Shown: positions 43,149 through 52,609, numbered from the stretch's first letter. The stretch is 64,000 nt of DNA from Paenibacillus algorifonticola (GCF_000971975.1 NZ_LAQO01000044.1:1-64000); one strand, 5' to 3'. Notes: generated by a model not told the origin, from the sequence alone. Made by a program: numbers and translations.

Positions 43149-43979
43149 GTGCCAATTAAAAAGTATAAACCGACCTCTCCTGCACGTCGTGGTATGTCGG
43201 TCTCGACTTTCGAAGAGATCACAACAGACACACCGGAGAAATCGTTGCTAGCACCACTTTTCAAAAAAGCTGGTCGTAACAACCAAGGTAAAATTACGGT
43301 TCGTCATCAAGGCGGCGGACACAAACGTAAATATCGGATTATCGACTTCAAGCGTCTTAAGGATGGAATTGCTGGTAAAGTGGCAACGATCGAATACGAT
43401 CCGAACCGTACTTCCAACATCGCCCTAATCCACTACGCTGATGGTGAGAAAGCCTACATTATTGCTCCAAAAGGTCTTAAAGTTGGAGATCAAGTAATGT
43501 CCGGTCCTACTGCTGACATTAAAGTAGGTAACACTCTTCCACTTGGTAACATTCCTGTTGGTTCGGTTATCCACAACATTGAATTGCAACCAGGCAAAGG
43601 CGGACAATTGGTTCGTGCTGCTGGTACTGAAGCTCAGCTTCTTGGTAAAGAAGAAGTTTACGTTTCGATCCGTCTTTCTTCCGGTGAAGTTCGTCGCATT
43701 CTGAAAACTTGCCGTGCAACAATCGGTTCTGTTGGTAACGAAGATCACGAACTCGTGAAAATCGGTAAAGCCGGCCGTTCCCGTTGGTTGAACAGACGTC
43801 CAGAAGTGCGCGGGGTAGTAATGAACCCTAACGATCACCCACACGGTGGTGGTGAAGGTCGCGCTCCAATCGGTCGTAAATCGCCAATGTCTCCTTGGGG
43901 CAAACCAACACTTGGTTACAAAACCCGCAAGAAGAAAAAAGCTTCGAGCCAATATATTATTCGTCGTCGTACGAAGTAA
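43149..43979 (+). CDS. rplB: 50S ribosomal protein L2
   Basis: L2 helps join the subunits and supports peptidyl transfer. The 276-aa product has HRGGGEGR-type loop residues (HPHGGGEGRAPIGRKSP) near the C-terminus, including the conserved H. GTG 43149 follows AAAAGGAGG. Confidence 0.98.
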   Translation: MPIKKYKPTSPARRGMSVSTFEEITTDTPEKSLLAPLFKKAGRNNQGKITVRHQGGGHKRKYRIIDFKRLKDGIAGKVATIEYDPNRTSNIALIHYADGEKAYIIAPKGLKVGDQVMSGPTADIKVGNTLPLGNIPVGSVIHNIELQPGKGGQLVRAAGTEAQLLGKEEVYVSIRLSSGEVRRILKTCRATIGSVGNEDHELVKIGKAGRSRWLNRRPEVRGVVMNPNDHPHGGGEGRAPIGRKSPMSPWGKPTLGYKTRKKKKASSQYIIRRRTK

Positions 43980-44044
43980 TAACTGCTTAATAGAAGCTGC
44001 GTGACCTTGAGTCACGCTATGTTTCCGCGAAGGGAGGACTCCAA

Positions 44045-44323
44045 ATGGGTCGCAGTTTGAAAAAAGGGCCGTTTATTGACGGTTACCTGCTCAAAAAAGT
44101 CGAGGATTTGAATGAAGCAAACAAAAAAGTCGTGGTCAAAACTTGGTCCCGTCGCTCGACAATTTTCCCACAATTCATTGGTCACACTTTCGGCGTTTAT
44201 GACGGTCGCAAGCACGTGCCAGTATACGTAACGGAAGATATGGTTGGACACAAGCTTGGTGAGTTTGCACCAACTCGTACGTACAAAGGTCATGATGACG
44301 ATAAGAAAACGGGCAGAAGATAA
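44045..44323 (+). CDS. rpsS: 30S ribosomal protein S19
   Basis: S19 forms a complex with S13 in the 30S head. The 92-aa protein begins MGRSLKKGPFIDGYLLKKVE and has the GHKLGEFAPTRTYKGH tail. The ATG follows GGGAGGAC. Confidence 0.98.
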   Translation: MGRSLKKGPFIDGYLLKKVEDLNEANKKVVVKTWSRRSTIFPQFIGHTFGVYDGRKHVPVYVTEDMVGHKLGEFAPTRTYKGHDDDKKTGRR

Positions 44324-44365
44324 TTTTGCCTATAAGATCTTTATCGATTGAAAGGAGGTTCACAC

Positions 44366-44701
44366 ATGTCTGAAGCTAAAGCGCATTTGAGATTCGTACG
44401 TATTGCTCCTCGTAAAGCTCAACTCGTTGCGGATTTGATTCGCGGCAAGAAAGTTGGCGAAGCAATCGCGATTCTGCGTCACACGCCTAAATCTGCTTCC
44501 CCGATTTTGGAGAAGCTGCTGAACTCTGCAATTGCTAACGCTGAGCATAACTATCAATTGGACGTTAACAAGCTGGTTATTTCCCAGGCTTTCGTTAACC
44601 AAGGTCCAACTATGAAACGTTTCCGCCCACGTGCAATGGGACGTGCAAGCAAAATCAACAAAAGAACCAGCCACATCACTTTGGTGGTATCTGAGAAATA
44701 A
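44366..44701 (+). CDS. rplV: 50S ribosomal protein L22
   Basis: L22 has a hairpin that lines the exit tunnel and is the site of macrolide-resistance changes. The 111-aa product begins MSEAKAHLRFVRIAPRKAQL and has the loop MKRFRPRAMGRASKINKRTS. ATG 44366 follows AAAGGAGG; the in-frame codon at 44348 is not used. Confidence 0.97.
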   Translation: MSEAKAHLRFVRIAPRKAQLVADLIRGKKVGEAIAILRHTPKSASPILEKLLNSAIANAEHNYQLDVNKLVISQAFVNQGPTMKRFRPRAMGRASKINKRTSHITLVVSEK

Positions 44702-44714
44702 GGAGGGATAACGT

Positions 44715-45377
44715 GTGGGTCAAAAGGTAAATCCGGTCGGTCTTCGTGTTGGGATTATCCGTGATTGGGAATCCAAATGGTACGCAGGCAAAGACTTCGG
44801 CGATCTTCTGATTGAAGACGTGAAAATTCGTGAATACCTGAAGAACAAACTTAAGGATGCGGCAGTATCCCACATCGAAATCGAGCGCGCGGCTAACCGT
44901 GTTAACGTGACGATTCAAACTGCGAAGCCGGGTATGGTTATCGGTAAAGGCGGTTCTGAAGTGGAGAACCTGCGCACGGAGCTTGGTAAAATCACTAAAG
45001 GCAAAAAAGTTCACATCAATATTTCTGAAATTAAACAAGCAGATATGGATGCTATTCTTGTAGCAGAAAGTATCGCACAACAGCTGGAGCGTCGTGTTTC
45101 TTTCCGTCGTGCTTTGAAACAAGCGATCCAACGTTCGATGCGTGCTGGCGCTAAAGGGATCAAAACCGCTGTTAGCGGACGTCTCGGCGGTGCTGAAATT
45201 GCTCGTTCAGAAGGCTATAGCGAAGGTACAGTTCCACTTCATACCCTTCGTGCTGATATCGATTATGGTACAGCTGAAGCGCATACGACTTATGGTCGTA
45301 TCGGTGTAAAAGTTTGGATCTACCGTGGCGAAGTCCTTCCGGTTAAGAAGAAAGCTCCCCAGGAAGGAGGCAACTAA
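44715..45377 (+). CDS. rpsC: 30S ribosomal protein S3
   Basis: S3 sits at the mRNA entry with helicase activity. The 220-aa product has an N-terminal domain, a KH domain (PGMVIGKGGSEVENLR) and the C-terminal domain. GTG 44715 follows AAGGAGGGATAAC and gives MGQKVNPVGLRVG. Confidence 0.98.
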   Translation: MGQKVNPVGLRVGIIRDWESKWYAGKDFGDLLIEDVKIREYLKNKLKDAAVSHIEIERAANRVNVTIQTAKPGMVIGKGGSEVENLRTELGKITKGKKVHINISEIKQADMDAILVAESIAQQLERRVSFRRALKQAIQRSMRAGAKGIKTAVSGRLGGAEIARSEGYSEGTVPLHTLRADIDYGTAEAHTTYGRIGVKVWIYRGEVLPVKKKAPQEGGN

Positions 45378-45379
45378 TC

Positions 45380-45814
45380 ATGTTGGTACCTAAACGTGTC
45401 AAACACCGCAAGCAACAACGCGGACATATGAAAGGTCGCGCTAAAGGCGGTACTGAAGTTTCTTTCGGAGAATACGGTCTTCAAGCACTTGAGCCGTCAT
45501 GGATTACGAACCGTCAAATCGAATCGGCTCGTATTGCTATGACTCGTTACATCAAACGTGGTGGTAAAGTATGGATCAAGATTTTCCCTGCTAAGCCAAT
45601 CACTCAAAAGCCTCTCGAGGTTCGTATGGGTAGCGGTAAAGGTAACGTTGAGAAATGGGTTGCTGTAGTTAAGCCAGGCAAAATTATGTTTGAGCTTGCT
45701 GGAGTACCTGAAGAGGTTGCTCGCGAAGCAATGCGTCTTGCGTCACACAAACTGCCTGTTAAAACGAAGTTCGTGAAACGCGAAGAAGTAGGTGGTGAAG
45801 CAAATGAAGGCTAG
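45380..45814 (+). CDS. rplP: 50S ribosomal protein L16
   Basis: L16 helps position A-site tRNA. The 144-aa product begins MLVPKRVKHRKQQRGHMKGR. The gene starts 2 nt after rpsC. Its 3' end overlaps rpmC by 11 nt. Confidence 0.98.
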   Translation: MLVPKRVKHRKQQRGHMKGRAKGGTEVSFGEYGLQALEPSWITNRQIESARIAMTRYIKRGGKVWIKIFPAKPITQKPLEVRMGSGKGNVEKWVAVVKPGKIMFELAGVPEEVAREAMRLASHKLPVKTKFVKREEVGGEANEG

Positions 45815-46004
45815 TGAATTTCGTAACCTAACCTCTGCTGAGATCGAACAAAAGGTAAATGGTTTTAAAGAGGAGCTATTCAACCTTCGTTTCCAATTGG
45901 CTACTGGCCAACTGGACAATCCGACACGGATTCGTGACGTACGGAGAGAAATTGCTCGTGCTAAAACCATCTTGCGTGAAAGAGAACTCGGAATCAGCAG
46001 CTAA
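45804..46004 (+). CDS. rpmC: 50S ribosomal protein L29
   Basis: L29 lies near the tunnel exit. The 66-aa protein is MKASEFRNLTSAEIEQ then mainly two helices, ending in RERELGISS. ATG 45804 is chosen over the in-frame GTG 45792 because it gives the usual N-terminus. It overlaps the end of rplP. Confidence 0.95.
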   Translation: MKASEFRNLTSAEIEQKVNGFKEELFNLRFQLATGQLDNPTRIRDVRREIARAKTILRERELGISS

Positions 46005-46058
46005 ATAGTTGTCCTTAACTAAGGAAAAAGTGCCAAGGTTTAAGGAAGGAGGAAGAAC

Positions 46059-46322
46059 ATGAGCGAACGTAATGCCCGCAAAGTGTTAGTCGGTAAAGTG
46101 GTGAGTGACAAAATGGATAAAACAGTTGTTGTTGCTATTGAAACATATAAAAAACACAGCCTGTACCATAAACGCATTAAATCCACGAAAAAGTTCAAAG
46201 CCCATGATGAGAACAACGAAGCTAAAATCGGCGATGTTGTAAAAATTATGGAAACTCGTCCGCTTTCGAAAGACAAACGCTTCAGACTCGTGGAGATTGT
46301 TGAAGTAGCGATTGTCCTTTAA
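46059..46322 (+). CDS. rpsQ: 30S ribosomal protein S17
   Basis: S17 is an OB-fold primary binder of 16S rRNA. The 87-aa product has RKVLVGKVVSDKMDKTVVVA and DVVKIMETRPLSKDKRFRLV. The ATG follows GGAAGGAGGA. Confidence 0.98.
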   Translation: MSERNARKVLVGKVVSDKMDKTVVVAIETYKKHSLYHKRIKSTKKFKAHDENNEAKIGDVVKIMETRPLSKDKRFRLVEIVEVAIVL

Positions 46323-46366
46323 GTTTGAAAATGTAATCTAGTTTTGTCCGAAAGGAGGACGTTGAC

Positions 46367-46735
46367 ATGATTCAACCATTTTCCCGTTTGCGTGTCGCTG
46401 ATAACTCAGGAGCTAAAGAACTGATGTGTATCCGTGTACTTGGTGGAACTGGTCGTCGCGTAGCGGCTATCGGCGATTTGATCGTTTGTTCCGTTAAACA
46501 AGCAACACCAGGCGGCGTTGTCAAAAAAGGTGATGTTGTTAAAGCAGTTATCGTTCGTACAAAGCGTACGGTTCGTCGTAAAGACGGTTCCTACATCGCG
46601 TTTGACGAAAATGCAGCTGTAATCGTTAAGGAAGACAAGAGCCCACGTGGTACTCGTATTTTTGGACCAGTTGCCCGTGAGCTTCGCGATAAAGATTTCA
46701 TGAAAATCGTATCGCTTGCACCAGAAGTTATCTAA
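46367..46735 (+). CDS. rplN: 50S ribosomal protein L14
   Basis: L14 lies on the subunit interface. The 122-aa product begins MIQPFSRLRVADNSGAKELM and has SPRGTRIFGPVARELR. The ATG follows GAAAGGAGG. Confidence 0.98.
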   Translation: MIQPFSRLRVADNSGAKELMCIRVLGGTGRRVAAIGDLIVCSVKQATPGGVVKKGDVVKAVIVRTKRTVRRKDGSYIAFDENAAVIVKEDKSPRGTRIFGPVARELRDKDFMKIVSLAPEVI

Positions 46736-46793
46736 TAAAAGTCCCCAAGGGATTGCAATAGCTTGATCATCAAGCATGCAGGAGGTGTAACTC

Positions 46794-47147
46794 ATGCCAA
46801 GATTGAAAAAAATTCTTGAATCGCATAACAATAAATTGCACGTTAAAAAAGATGATACGGTCATCGTCATTTCCGGTAAGGATAAAGGCAAAAAAGGCCG
46901 TGTAATCGCTGCATATCCGCGTGAAAACCGCGTACTTGTAGAAGGCGTCAATATGGTTAAAAAGCATACTCGTCCATCGCAGGCTAACCCGCAGGGCGGT
47001 ATCATCGAGCAAGAAGCGCCGATTCACGTATCGAACGTGATGCACATTGATCCGAAGAGCGGTAAAGTAACTCGCATTGGATACAAAGTGCTTGATAACG
47101 GCAAAAAAGTTCGGATCGCAAAACGTTCCGGCGAAGTAATCGACTAA
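46794..47147 (+). CDS. rplX: 50S ribosomal protein L24
   Basis: L24 is an assembly initiator with a KOW motif (KKDDTVIVISGKDKGKKGRV). The 117-aa product is of usual length. The ATG follows GCAGGAGGTG. Confidence 0.97.
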   Translation: MPRLKKILESHNNKLHVKKDDTVIVISGKDKGKKGRVIAAYPRENRVLVEGVNMVKKHTRPSQANPQGGIIEQEAPIHVSNVMHIDPKSGKVTRIGYKVLDNGKKVRIAKRSGEVID

Positions 47148-47176
47148 CGTTACTGTAGGAAGGAGGACCATGAATC

Positions 47177-47719
47177 ATGGCTGCAAGAATGAAGGATCGT
47201 TTTCTTAACGAAATCACTCCTGCTCTGATGCAGAAGTTTAACTATACAACAGTTATGCAAGTGCCTAAAATCGAGAAAGTCGTCATCAATATGGGTGTCG
47301 GCGAAGCGGTTGCTAACTCGAAAGTACTTGATGTTGCTGTTGATGAGCTTCGTCAAATCGCCGGTCAAAAACCGGTTGTAACACGCGCGAAGAAGTCCAT
47401 TGCCGGCTTCAAACTTCGTGAGAACATGCCAATCGGGGTTAAAGTAACACTGCGCGGCGAGCGTATGTATTACTTCCTGGATAAGCTGTTCAACATCTCC
47501 CTCCCACGTGTGCGTGACTTCCGTGGCGTATCATCGAAAGCATTCGATGGTCGCGGTAACTACACACTGGGTTTGAAAGAGCAATTGATCTTCCCGGAGA
47601 TTGAATACGATAAAGTTGATAAAGTTCGTGGTATGGATATCGTCATCGTGACGACGGCAAAAACGGACGAAGAATCTCGCGAATTGCTCACCCAATTGGG
47701 TATGCCGTTTGCGAAGTAA
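47177..47719 (+). CDS. rplE: 50S ribosomal protein L5
   Basis: L5 binds 5S rRNA and forms a bridge to the 30S head. The 180-aa product has KIEKVVINMGVGEA and FRGVSSKAFDGRGNYTLG. The ATG follows AGGAAGGAGGACC. Confidence 0.98.
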   Translation: MAARMKDRFLNEITPALMQKFNYTTVMQVPKIEKVVINMGVGEAVANSKVLDVAVDELRQIAGQKPVVTRAKKSIAGFKLRENMPIGVKVTLRGERMYYFLDKLFNISLPRVRDFRGVSSKAFDGRGNYTLGLKEQLIFPEIEYDKVDKVRGMDIVIVTTAKTDEESRELLTQLGMPFAK

Positions 47720-47745
47720 TCCACTTTTAGGAGGTGTAATACCCA

Positions 47746-47931
47746 GTGGCAAAAACTTCGATGAAAGTGAAGCAACAACGTACACCGAAATTTAAAGTGC
47801 GTGCGTACACGCGCTGTGAACGTTGTGGCCGTCCGCACTCTGTTTTGCAAAAGTTTAAAATTTGCCGGATTTGTTTCCGTGAGTTAGCATACAAAGGCCA
47901 GATCCCTGGCGTTAAGAAAGCAAGCTGGTAA
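47746..47931 (+). CDS. rpsN: 30S ribosomal protein S14, type Z (zinc)
   Basis: The 61-aa protein is the short, zinc-binding S14, with CERCGRPH and CRICFRELAY giving two CxxC pairs. The GTG start at 47746 follows AGGAGGTG, giving MAKTSMKVKQQRTPKFKVR. A second, zinc-free S14 is not in this window. Confidence 0.97.
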   Translation: MAKTSMKVKQQRTPKFKVRAYTRCERCGRPHSVLQKFKICRICFRELAYKGQIPGVKKASW

Positions 47932-47962
47932 TAAGCCTAGTTCGGGAAGGAGGTTAACACAA

Positions 47963-48361
47963 ATGGTTATGTCTGATCCGATTGCAGATATGCTGACACG
48001 CATTCGCAACGCGAACGTTGTTCGTCATGAAACCGTTGAAATGCCCGCTTCGAAAGTGAAGAAGGAAATCGCTGAAATTCTGAAGCGTGAGGGTTTCATC
48101 CGCGATGCTGAATATATCGAGGATAACAAGCAAGGGATTATCCGTATTTTCTTGAAATACGGCCCGAGCCAAGAGCGCGTAATCACTGGTCTGAAACGTA
48201 TTTCTAAACCAGGTCTTCGCGTTTATACAAAATCTAATGAGATCCCTCGTGTACTGGGCGGTCTGGGAATTGCTATTATTTCCACGTCCAAAGGGATTAT
48301 GACTGATAAAGAAGCACGTCAAGGCAAAGCTGGCGGCGAAGTCGTCTGCTACGTTTGGTAA
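47963..48361 (+). CDS. rpsH: 30S ribosomal protein S8
   Basis: S8 binds 16S helix 21 and in E. coli controls spc. The 132-aa product starts MVMSDPIADMLTRIRNA and has the C-terminal TSKGIMTDKEARQGKAGGE. ATG 47963 follows AAGGAGG; the in-frame ATG 47969 is possible. Confidence 0.97.
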   Translation: MVMSDPIADMLTRIRNANVVRHETVEMPASKVKKEIAEILKREGFIRDAEYIEDNKQGIIRIFLKYGPSQERVITGLKRISKPGLRVYTKSNEIPRVLGGLGIAIISTSKGIMTDKEARQGKAGGEVVCYVW

Positions 48362-48392
48362 TTAACAAGTCACAAAGATTGGAGGTGTAACG

Positions 48393-48935
48393 ATGTCCCG
48401 TATTGGTCGCAAACCAATCCAAGTGCCTAACGGCGTAACAATCAACTTGGAAAACACAGTTATTACTGTTAAAGGACCTAAAGGAACGCTTTCCCGTGAA
48501 TTTCACAAAGATATGAAAGTCAATGTGAGTGAAACTGAAATCGTCATTGAACGTCCTTCTGACAATAAATTGCATCGCTCTTTACACGGTACTACTCGCA
48601 GCATCATCGCTAACATGGTGAGCGGAGTTACTGACGGATTCTCGAAAAATCTTGAACTCGTTGGCGTAGGTTATCGTGCAAGCAAAAATGGTGAGAAAAT
48701 CGTTCTTAACGTTGGTTACTCTCACCCAGTGGAAATCGCTCCTGAAGGCGGAATCGAATTTGACGTTCCAGCGAACACGAAAATTACTGTTCGCGGAATC
48801 GATAAAGAACTCGTTGGCGCATTTGCTGCCAAAATCCGTTCCGTACGTGAGCCTGAGCCGTATAAAGGTAAAGGTATCAAGTACGAAGGCGAGCGCATCA
48901 TCCGCAAAGAAGGTAAAGCTGGTAAGAAGAAATAA
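48393..48935 (+). CDS. rplF: 50S ribosomal protein L6
   Basis: L6 supports the stalk base near the sarcin-ricin loop. The 180-aa product begins MSRIGRKPIQVPNGV and ends EPYKGKGIKYEGERIIRKEG, the usual C-terminal signature. The ATG follows TGGAGGTG. Confidence 0.98.
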   Translation: MSRIGRKPIQVPNGVTINLENTVITVKGPKGTLSREFHKDMKVNVSETEIVIERPSDNKLHRSLHGTTRSIIANMVSGVTDGFSKNLELVGVGYRASKNGEKIVLNVGYSHPVEIAPEGGIEFDVPANTKITVRGIDKELVGAFAAKIRSVREPEPYKGKGIKYEGERIIRKEGKAGKKK

Positions 48936-48995
48936 GCAGTCTGACATGGCTGCTTAATATAGCGGTATGAGGAATTGGAAAGGAGTGAACCTTGA

Positions 48996-49364
48996 ATGAT
49001 TACGAAAGGCGATAAAAACAAGGCACGTCTGAAAAGACACTTGCGTGTTCGTAAAAAAATCAATGGAACGGTTGCACGCCCACGTCTGTCTGTGTTTCGT
49101 TCCGCTAAGCATATGTATGCTCAATTGATCGACGATGTACAAGGAGTAACATTGGCTGCTGCTTCTACACAAGACAAAGAGCTGACTGAAGCTATCGGCA
49201 ACGGCGGCAGCGTTGAAGCTGCTCGTAAAGTCGGCGAATTGCTTGCAAAACGCGCTCAAGCGAAAGGTGTAAACCAAGTAGTATTTGATCGTGGTGGTTA
49301 CTTGTATCATGGAAGAATTCAGGCGCTTGCTGATGCAGCTCGCGAAGCTGGTCTGGAATTCTAA
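48996..49364 (+). CDS. rplR: 50S ribosomal protein L18
   Basis: L18 binds 5S rRNA together with L5. The 122-aa product has RPRLSVFRSAKHMYAQLIDD and FDRGGYLYHGRIQALADAAR. The ATG follows AAAGGAGTG. The start codon is adjacent to a TTG, which is ignored. Confidence 0.98.
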   Translation: MITKGDKNKARLKRHLRVRKKINGTVARPRLSVFRSAKHMYAQLIDDVQGVTLAAASTQDKELTEAIGNGGSVEAARKVGELLAKRAQAKGVNQVVFDRGGYLYHGRIQALADAAREAGLEF

Positions 49365-49394
49365 TCGACTTTACTTATAAGGAGGTTAAACGAC

Positions 49395-49892
49395 TTGCGT
49401 ATAGATCCGAATACGTTAGAACTTACTGAAAAAGTTGTCAACATCAACCGTGTTGCCAAAGTTGTTAAAGGCGGACGCCGCTTCAGCTTTAGTGCATTGG
49501 TAGTAGTTGGCGACGGCAACGGCTATGTTGGCGCAGGAATCGGTAAAGCAGGCGAAGTACCTGATGCAATCCGCAAAGGTATCGAAGATGCTAAGAAAAA
49601 CCTGATTCATGTTCCAATCGTTGGTACAACAATTCCTCACCTTGTGCTAGGACATTTCGGCGCTGGAGAAGTTCTCCTGAAGCCGGCATCCGAAGGTACA
49701 GGTGTTATCGCTGGTGGCCCAGTTCGTGCAGTTCTTGAACTTGCTGGCGTTGGCGATATTTTGACGAAATCCCTCGGTTCTTCGAACTCCATGAACATGG
49801 TTAACGCAACGCTCGAAGGTCTTTCACGTTTGAAACGTGCTGAAGATGTTGCGAAGCTTCGTGGTAAAACTGTCGAAGAGCTGTTAGGTTAA
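49395..49892 (+). CDS. rpsE: 30S ribosomal protein S5
   Basis: S5 is in the body near the mRNA entry and influences accuracy. The 165-aa product has VVKGGRRFSFSALVVVGDG, the spectinomycin-sensitive N-terminal loop region, and GVGDILTKSLGSSNSMNMV. TTG 49395 follows AAGGAGG and gives MRIDPNTLELTE. Confidence 0.97.
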   Translation: MRIDPNTLELTEKVVNINRVAKVVKGGRRFSFSALVVVGDGNGYVGAGIGKAGEVPDAIRKGIEDAKKNLIHVPIVGTTIPHLVLGHFGAGEVLLKPASEGTGVIAGGPVRAVLELAGVGDILTKSLGSSNSMNMVNATLEGLSRLKRAEDVAKLRGKTVEELLG

Positions 49893-49905
49893 GGAGGGGT
49901 ATACG

Positions 49906-50085
49906 ATGGCAAAATTGCAAATCACCCTCGTTCGCAGTTTGATCGGCCGTAACGAGAAACAGCGTGCTACTGTAGCATCGCTGGGACTTCGTAAAATCCG
50001 TCAAACCGTTGAATTGAACGATACTGTAGCTATTCGCGGCATGGTTAAACATGTTAGCCACTTGGTTAAAGTCGAAGAAGTATAA
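49906..50085 (+). CDS. rpmD: 50S ribosomal protein L30
   Basis: This 59-aa protein reads MAKLQITLVRSLIGR, then ATVASLGLRKIRQTVELNDT, the L30 signature. The ATG follows AAGGAGGGGTATACG. It lies between rpsE and rplO, as expected. Confidence 0.96.
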   Translation: MAKLQITLVRSLIGRNEKQRATVASLGLRKIRQTVELNDTVAIRGMVKHVSHLVKVEEV

Positions 50086-50129
50086 GATAGAAGTTCATAC
50101 CAAGATATAAACAAGGAGGTGCAAGAACG

Positions 50130-50570
50130 ATGAAATTGCATGAACTCGCACCAGCACCAGGTTCCAAGCAAACACCAAAACGTAAAGGTCGCGGTATTGG
50201 TACCGGTAACGGTAAAACAGCTGGACGTGGTCACAAAGGTCAAAATGCTCGCTCCGGCGGTGGTGTTCGTCCTGGTTTCGAGGGTGGTCAAAACCCATTG
50301 TACCGTCGTGTACCGAAACGCGGATTTAACAACCGTTTCCGTAAAGAGTATGCCATAATCAACATTGAAGAGCTCAACAGCTTTGCAGCAGGCACCGAAG
50401 TCACTCCAGAAGTTCTTCTTGAGCAAGGGATTGTAAAAAATCCACTAGCGGGCATTAAGATTTTGGGTAACGGTGAAATCAACGTCCAACTGACTGTAAA
50501 AGCAAGCAAGTTCTCTCAATCTGCGGTAGAGAAAATCCAGGCTGCCGGCGGTAAAACCGAGGTGATCTAA
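50130..50570 (+). CDS. rplO: 50S ribosomal protein L15
   Basis: L15 is a late-assembly protein. The 146-aa product begins MKLHELAPAPGSKQTPKRKG and has the glycine/arginine-rich extension and SAVEKIQAAGGKTEVI. The ATG follows AAGGAGGTG. It abuts secY with no spacer. Confidence 0.98.
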   Translation: MKLHELAPAPGSKQTPKRKGRGIGTGNGKTAGRGHKGQNARSGGGVRPGFEGGQNPLYRRVPKRGFNNRFRKEYAIINIEELNSFAAGTEVTPEVLLEQGIVKNPLAGIKILGNGEINVQLTVKASKFSQSAVEKIQAAGGKTEVI

Positions 50571-51872
50571 TTGTTCAAAACCGTGTCCAACATTTGGAAA
50601 GTTGCGGATTTGCGCTCGCGCATTCTATTTACGCTTTTCATCCTGCTCATCTACCGGATTGGTTCTTTCATTCCGGTGCCGGGCATCAATAAAGAAGTGT
50701 TCAAACAAGTTGATCGCGCAGGTGCAGATTTGTTCGGCTTGCTTAACACGTTTTCTGGTGGAGCGCTTTTCAAATTCTCCATCTTTGCAATCGGGATTAT
50801 GCCATATATTACAGCCTCGATTATCGTGCAGCTGTTATCGATGGATGTTATTCCTAAATTCGCAGAGTGGGCGAAGGAAGGCGAGAACGGCAAACGTAAG
50901 CTCGCGCAAATTACTCGTTACGGCACGGTTATTCTTGGTTTGGTTCAAGGTTTTGCAACAGCAATCGGCTTCAACCGCCAATATGGCAATGAGATGATTC
51001 CTGGAGCGACCTTCGTTGATTATTTGGTTGTTGCTATCATCTTGACTGCAGGTACTGCTTTCTTGATGTGGCTAGGCGAGCAAATTACTGAGCGTGGTAT
51101 TGGTAACGGTATTTCGATCCTGATTTTTGCAGGTATCGCTGCTGGTATCCCAGGCCACATCCGTACAATTTGGCAAGATCAATTTATTGGTCAAGAAGCT
51201 GCTTTGTTCTGGAATATTGGTAAAATGGTTCTGATCCTTATTGCGATCGTTGCCATTATCGTCGGTGTTATCTTTGTTCAGCAAGGGATTCGTAAAATTC
51301 CGGTTCAATACGCTAAACGTGTAGTGGGCAGAAAAATGTACGGCGGACAATCGACTCATATCCCTATGAAAGTAAACGGAGCAGGTGTTATTCCGGTTAT
51401 TTTCGCGGTATCGCTTCTGATGTTCCCGGTTACGATTGCTCAGTTCTGGAATGGATCGGCATGGGCAAACTGGATTATCAATAATATGTATTATGACAAA
51501 CCGCTTGGTATGGTCTTGTATGTACTGTTGATTATCGGTTTCACTTTCTTCTATACCTTCGTTCAAATTAATCCGGTACAAATGGCGGATCAAATGAAAA
51601 AGAACGGTGGTTATATCCCAGGTATTCGCCCGGGTAAACCAACTTCTTCTTATCTGACTCGCGTTATGTCGCGTATTACATTGACGGGCGCGCTTTTCCT
51701 AGCGGTTATCTCGATTTTGCCAGTGCTCTTCGGAACGCTTGCAGGATTGCCGCGTACGGTGCAACTTGGCGGAACTTCGCTTCTGATCGTTATCGGCGTT
51801 GCGCTTGATACGATGAAGCAAATCGAAACCCAGTTGATCAAACGCCATTACAAAGGGTTTATCAATAAATAA
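50571..51872 (+). CDS. secY: Preprotein translocase subunit SecY
   Basis: SecY is the channel of the Sec export system. The 433-aa protein has ten hydrophobic helices. Conserved segments include GIMPYITASIIVQLL (helix 2) and RIGSFIPVPGIN (plug side). TTG 50571 is directly after the rplO stop and has CGAGGTGATC ahead. In the spacer after it, CAATAGG (51873-51879) pairs with CCTATTG (51931-51937). Confidence 0.97.
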   Translation: MFKTVSNIWKVADLRSRILFTLFILLIYRIGSFIPVPGINKEVFKQVDRAGADLFGLLNTFSGGALFKFSIFAIGIMPYITASIIVQLLSMDVIPKFAEWAKEGENGKRKLAQITRYGTVILGLVQGFATAIGFNRQYGNEMIPGATFVDYLVVAIILTAGTAFLMWLGEQITERGIGNGISILIFAGIAAGIPGHIRTIWQDQFIGQEAALFWNIGKMVLILIAIVAIIVGVIFVQQGIRKIPVQYAKRVVGRKMYGGQSTHIPMKVNGAGVIPVIFAVSLLMFPVTIAQFWNGSAWANWIINNMYYDKPLGMVLYVLLIIGFTFFYTFVQINPVQMADQMKKNGGYIPGIRPGKPTSSYLTRVMSRITLTGALFLAVISILPVLFGTLAGLPRTVQLGGTSLLIVIGVALDTMKQIETQLIKRHYKGFINK

Positions 51873-51958
51873 CAATAGGTTCTGTTCGGGCTTCCGTGAC
51901 GTCGCTTGCGATGGTACGGACCCGCATGAGCCTATTGTGTTTAAAGCGAGGAACACGA

Positions 51959-52609
51959 ATGAACATTTTATTCATGGGCCCTCCGGGAGCCGGTAAAGGA
52001 ACGCAAGCTGAACGAATCGTTTCCGAGTTTGGTATACCACACATCTCGACAGGCGATGCATTCCGCCTTGCTATGAAAGAAGGCACTGCGCTCGGTCTCA
52101 AAGCGAAAGAGTATGTCGATAAAGGACTGCTTGTACCCGATGAGATTACGAACGGTATCGTAAAAGAACGTCTTGCATTAGACGATTGCAATAAAGGGTT
52201 TTTGCTGGACGGTTTTCCTCGGACATTGCAACAAGCCGAAGCGCTTGATGGCATGCTCAAGGAACTTGACCGAGGCATTAACCATGTCGTTAATTTAAAG
52301 GTTGATCGTGGTTTTCTCATGGCACGCCTAACTGGAAGACGCATTTGCAAAACATGCGGAACGACGTATCACATTCTGTTCAATCCGCCGAAGCAAGAAG
52401 GCGTCTGTGATAAAGACGGTGGCGAGTTGTATCAGCGTTCGGATGATACGGAGGAGAAGGTTGGAACGCGTCTTGATGAGTACATTTCCAAAACTGCTCC
52501 ACTTCTTGACTATTACAGTGATAAAGGTCTTCTTCGCGAAGTCGATGGCGAGAAGGAAATTAATGCGGTAACGGCCGACATTACTTCCATCTTGCGAGGT
52601 TCGTTGTAA
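51959..52609 (+). CDS. adk: Adenylate kinase
   Basis: Adk interconverts ATP, ADP and AMP. The 216-aa product starts MNILFMGPPGAGKGTQAERI with the P-loop GPPGAGKGT at residues 7-15. The lid has the Gram-positive zinc site C-x2-C...C-x2-D (CKTCGTTYH and GVCDKDG). ATG 51959 follows GCGAGGA; upstream in-frame codons lie in the secY-adk spacer hairpin. Its stop overlaps map. Confidence 0.97.
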   Translation: MNILFMGPPGAGKGTQAERIVSEFGIPHISTGDAFRLAMKEGTALGLKAKEYVDKGLLVPDEITNGIVKERLALDDCNKGFLLDGFPRTLQQAEALDGMLKELDRGINHVVNLKVDRGFLMARLTGRRICKTCGTTYHILFNPPKQEGVCDKDGGELYQRSDDTEEKVGTRLDEYISKTAPLLDYYSDKGLLREVDGEKEINAVTADITSILRGSL